Source of the DNA: Chondrilla cf. caribensis | Taxonomy: Eukaryota > Porifera > Demospongiae > Chondrillida > Chondrillidae | Assembly: GCA_964020155.1 (NCBI GenBank) | Contig: OZ026554.1 | Coordinates: 4,007,827-4,035,326, forward strand | Direction: 5' to 3' | Length of the DNA stretch: 27,500 nucleotides | In this document: positions 27,068 to 27,500 of the stretch, piece by piece | How positions within the stretch are numbered: the first letter of the stretch is position 1 | Layout: each line of letters starts with the position of its first letter | Notes under the pieces: generated by a model | The model's input: only the letters and a program-made list of their open reading frames with translations | Database searches by the model: none | What the model was told of the DNA's origin: nothing | Position numbers and translations under genes: made by a program

Positions 27068-27155
27068 CAGAGGTGCTTACCATCAGTACTGATTGACGCA
27101 GTGTACATGAGCTAGAAACTGAGTGAAGTGTACTAACCAGAAGTGTGTACTAACA
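27068..27155. repeat. Dispersed repeat, copy 2 of 2
   Basis: It carries TCAGAGGTGCTTACCATCAGT, then GTGTACATGAGCTAGAAACTG, then TGAAGTGTACTAACCAGAAG. It is a diverged copy of 12440-12545. A CAGTGGAACC end at 26999 may mark the left edge of a larger element. Confidence 0.6.
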
Positions 27156-27312
27156 TAGAGGACTCGCTATGCCAGTTGTGCAATATTACATATGAACAGC
27201 CAACTCTGTGATGTATCCACCTCCCTTGGGGAGGGTTCCTTGTTCACATCCCCATATCCACATTTGTCATGTTTTACATACGTACATGCATCCAATCAAG
27301 TATTTATGAGAC

Positions 27313-27376
27313 AGGTACCTCTCCAACCCAGCCAAGGCAATGAGGTCCTATAGACATCAGACAGGTTTCTCTGTAC
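27313..27376. repeat. Partial dispersed repeat, ACCTCT...ATAGACA type
   Basis: GGTACCTCTCCAACC to AGACAGGTTTCTCTGTA resembles the 671 and 19493 repeats but is shorter. Confidence 0.4.
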
Positions 27377-27500
27377 TGACATACATGCATACATACGTAC
27401 GTACATACGTACATAGGTACAGTTGGCTGATAGGGTAGGTAATCTTTAATACTAATGAATTTGTTCTATAAATTTTTGACATATTAAACGGTTTAACCGG

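Overview
This is animal nuclear DNA. It has split genes with GT/AG introns, many microsatellites and minisatellites, and dispersed short transposon-like repeats. No prokaryotic operon, CRISPR array, tRNA or rRNA was recognised. The gene content is general metazoan and does not fix the species. The tetranucleotide-rich (TACG/TACA) noncoding DNA and a MITE-like family suggest a marine invertebrate, possibly a sponge or other non-bilaterian, but this is a weak inference.

Four genes were rebuilt by joining exons whose splice phases and protein families agree. They form two divergent pairs. Pair 1: a secreted, ER-type protein disulfide isomerase (minus strand, start at 7241, only the first thioredoxin domain visible) and a C16orf87/UPF0547 zinc-ribbon protein (plus strand, 7763 to 11912, complete, 340 aa). 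About 520 bp separate their starts. Pair 2: a VAP family ER membrane protein (minus strand, 20710 to 14438, complete, 8 exons, about 266 aa) and TRAPPC8, a TRAPP III trafficking-complex subunit (plus strand, from 21450, ten exons and 502 codons seen, running off the right edge). About 740 bp separate their starts. The zinc-ribbon gene and VAP converge across 11.9 to 14.4 kb.

Three of the four proteins act in the early secretory pathway: folding in the ER lumen (PDI), ER membrane contact sites and lipid traffic (VAP), and Golgi/autophagy tethering (TRAPPC8). Whether this clustering means anything is unknown.

The left 6 kb and the large introns are repeat-rich. They hold a MITE-like family with CAGTGGAACC termini and probable TA target duplications, a 63-bp tandem repeat, a 39/40-bp alternating minisatellite, a 20/24-bp minisatellite in TRAPPC8 intron 2, a GATGGTGA-type minisatellite in TRAPPC8 intron 8, and long CA/TG tracts. 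Most CA/TG tracts inside introns read as (GT)n in the transcript. One forms the splice donor of VAP exon 2. No clearly new biological system was found. The best leads are the (GU)n tracts beside splice donors, the long uncharacterised C-terminal extension of the UPF0547 protein, the MITE-like family and the two divergent promoters.
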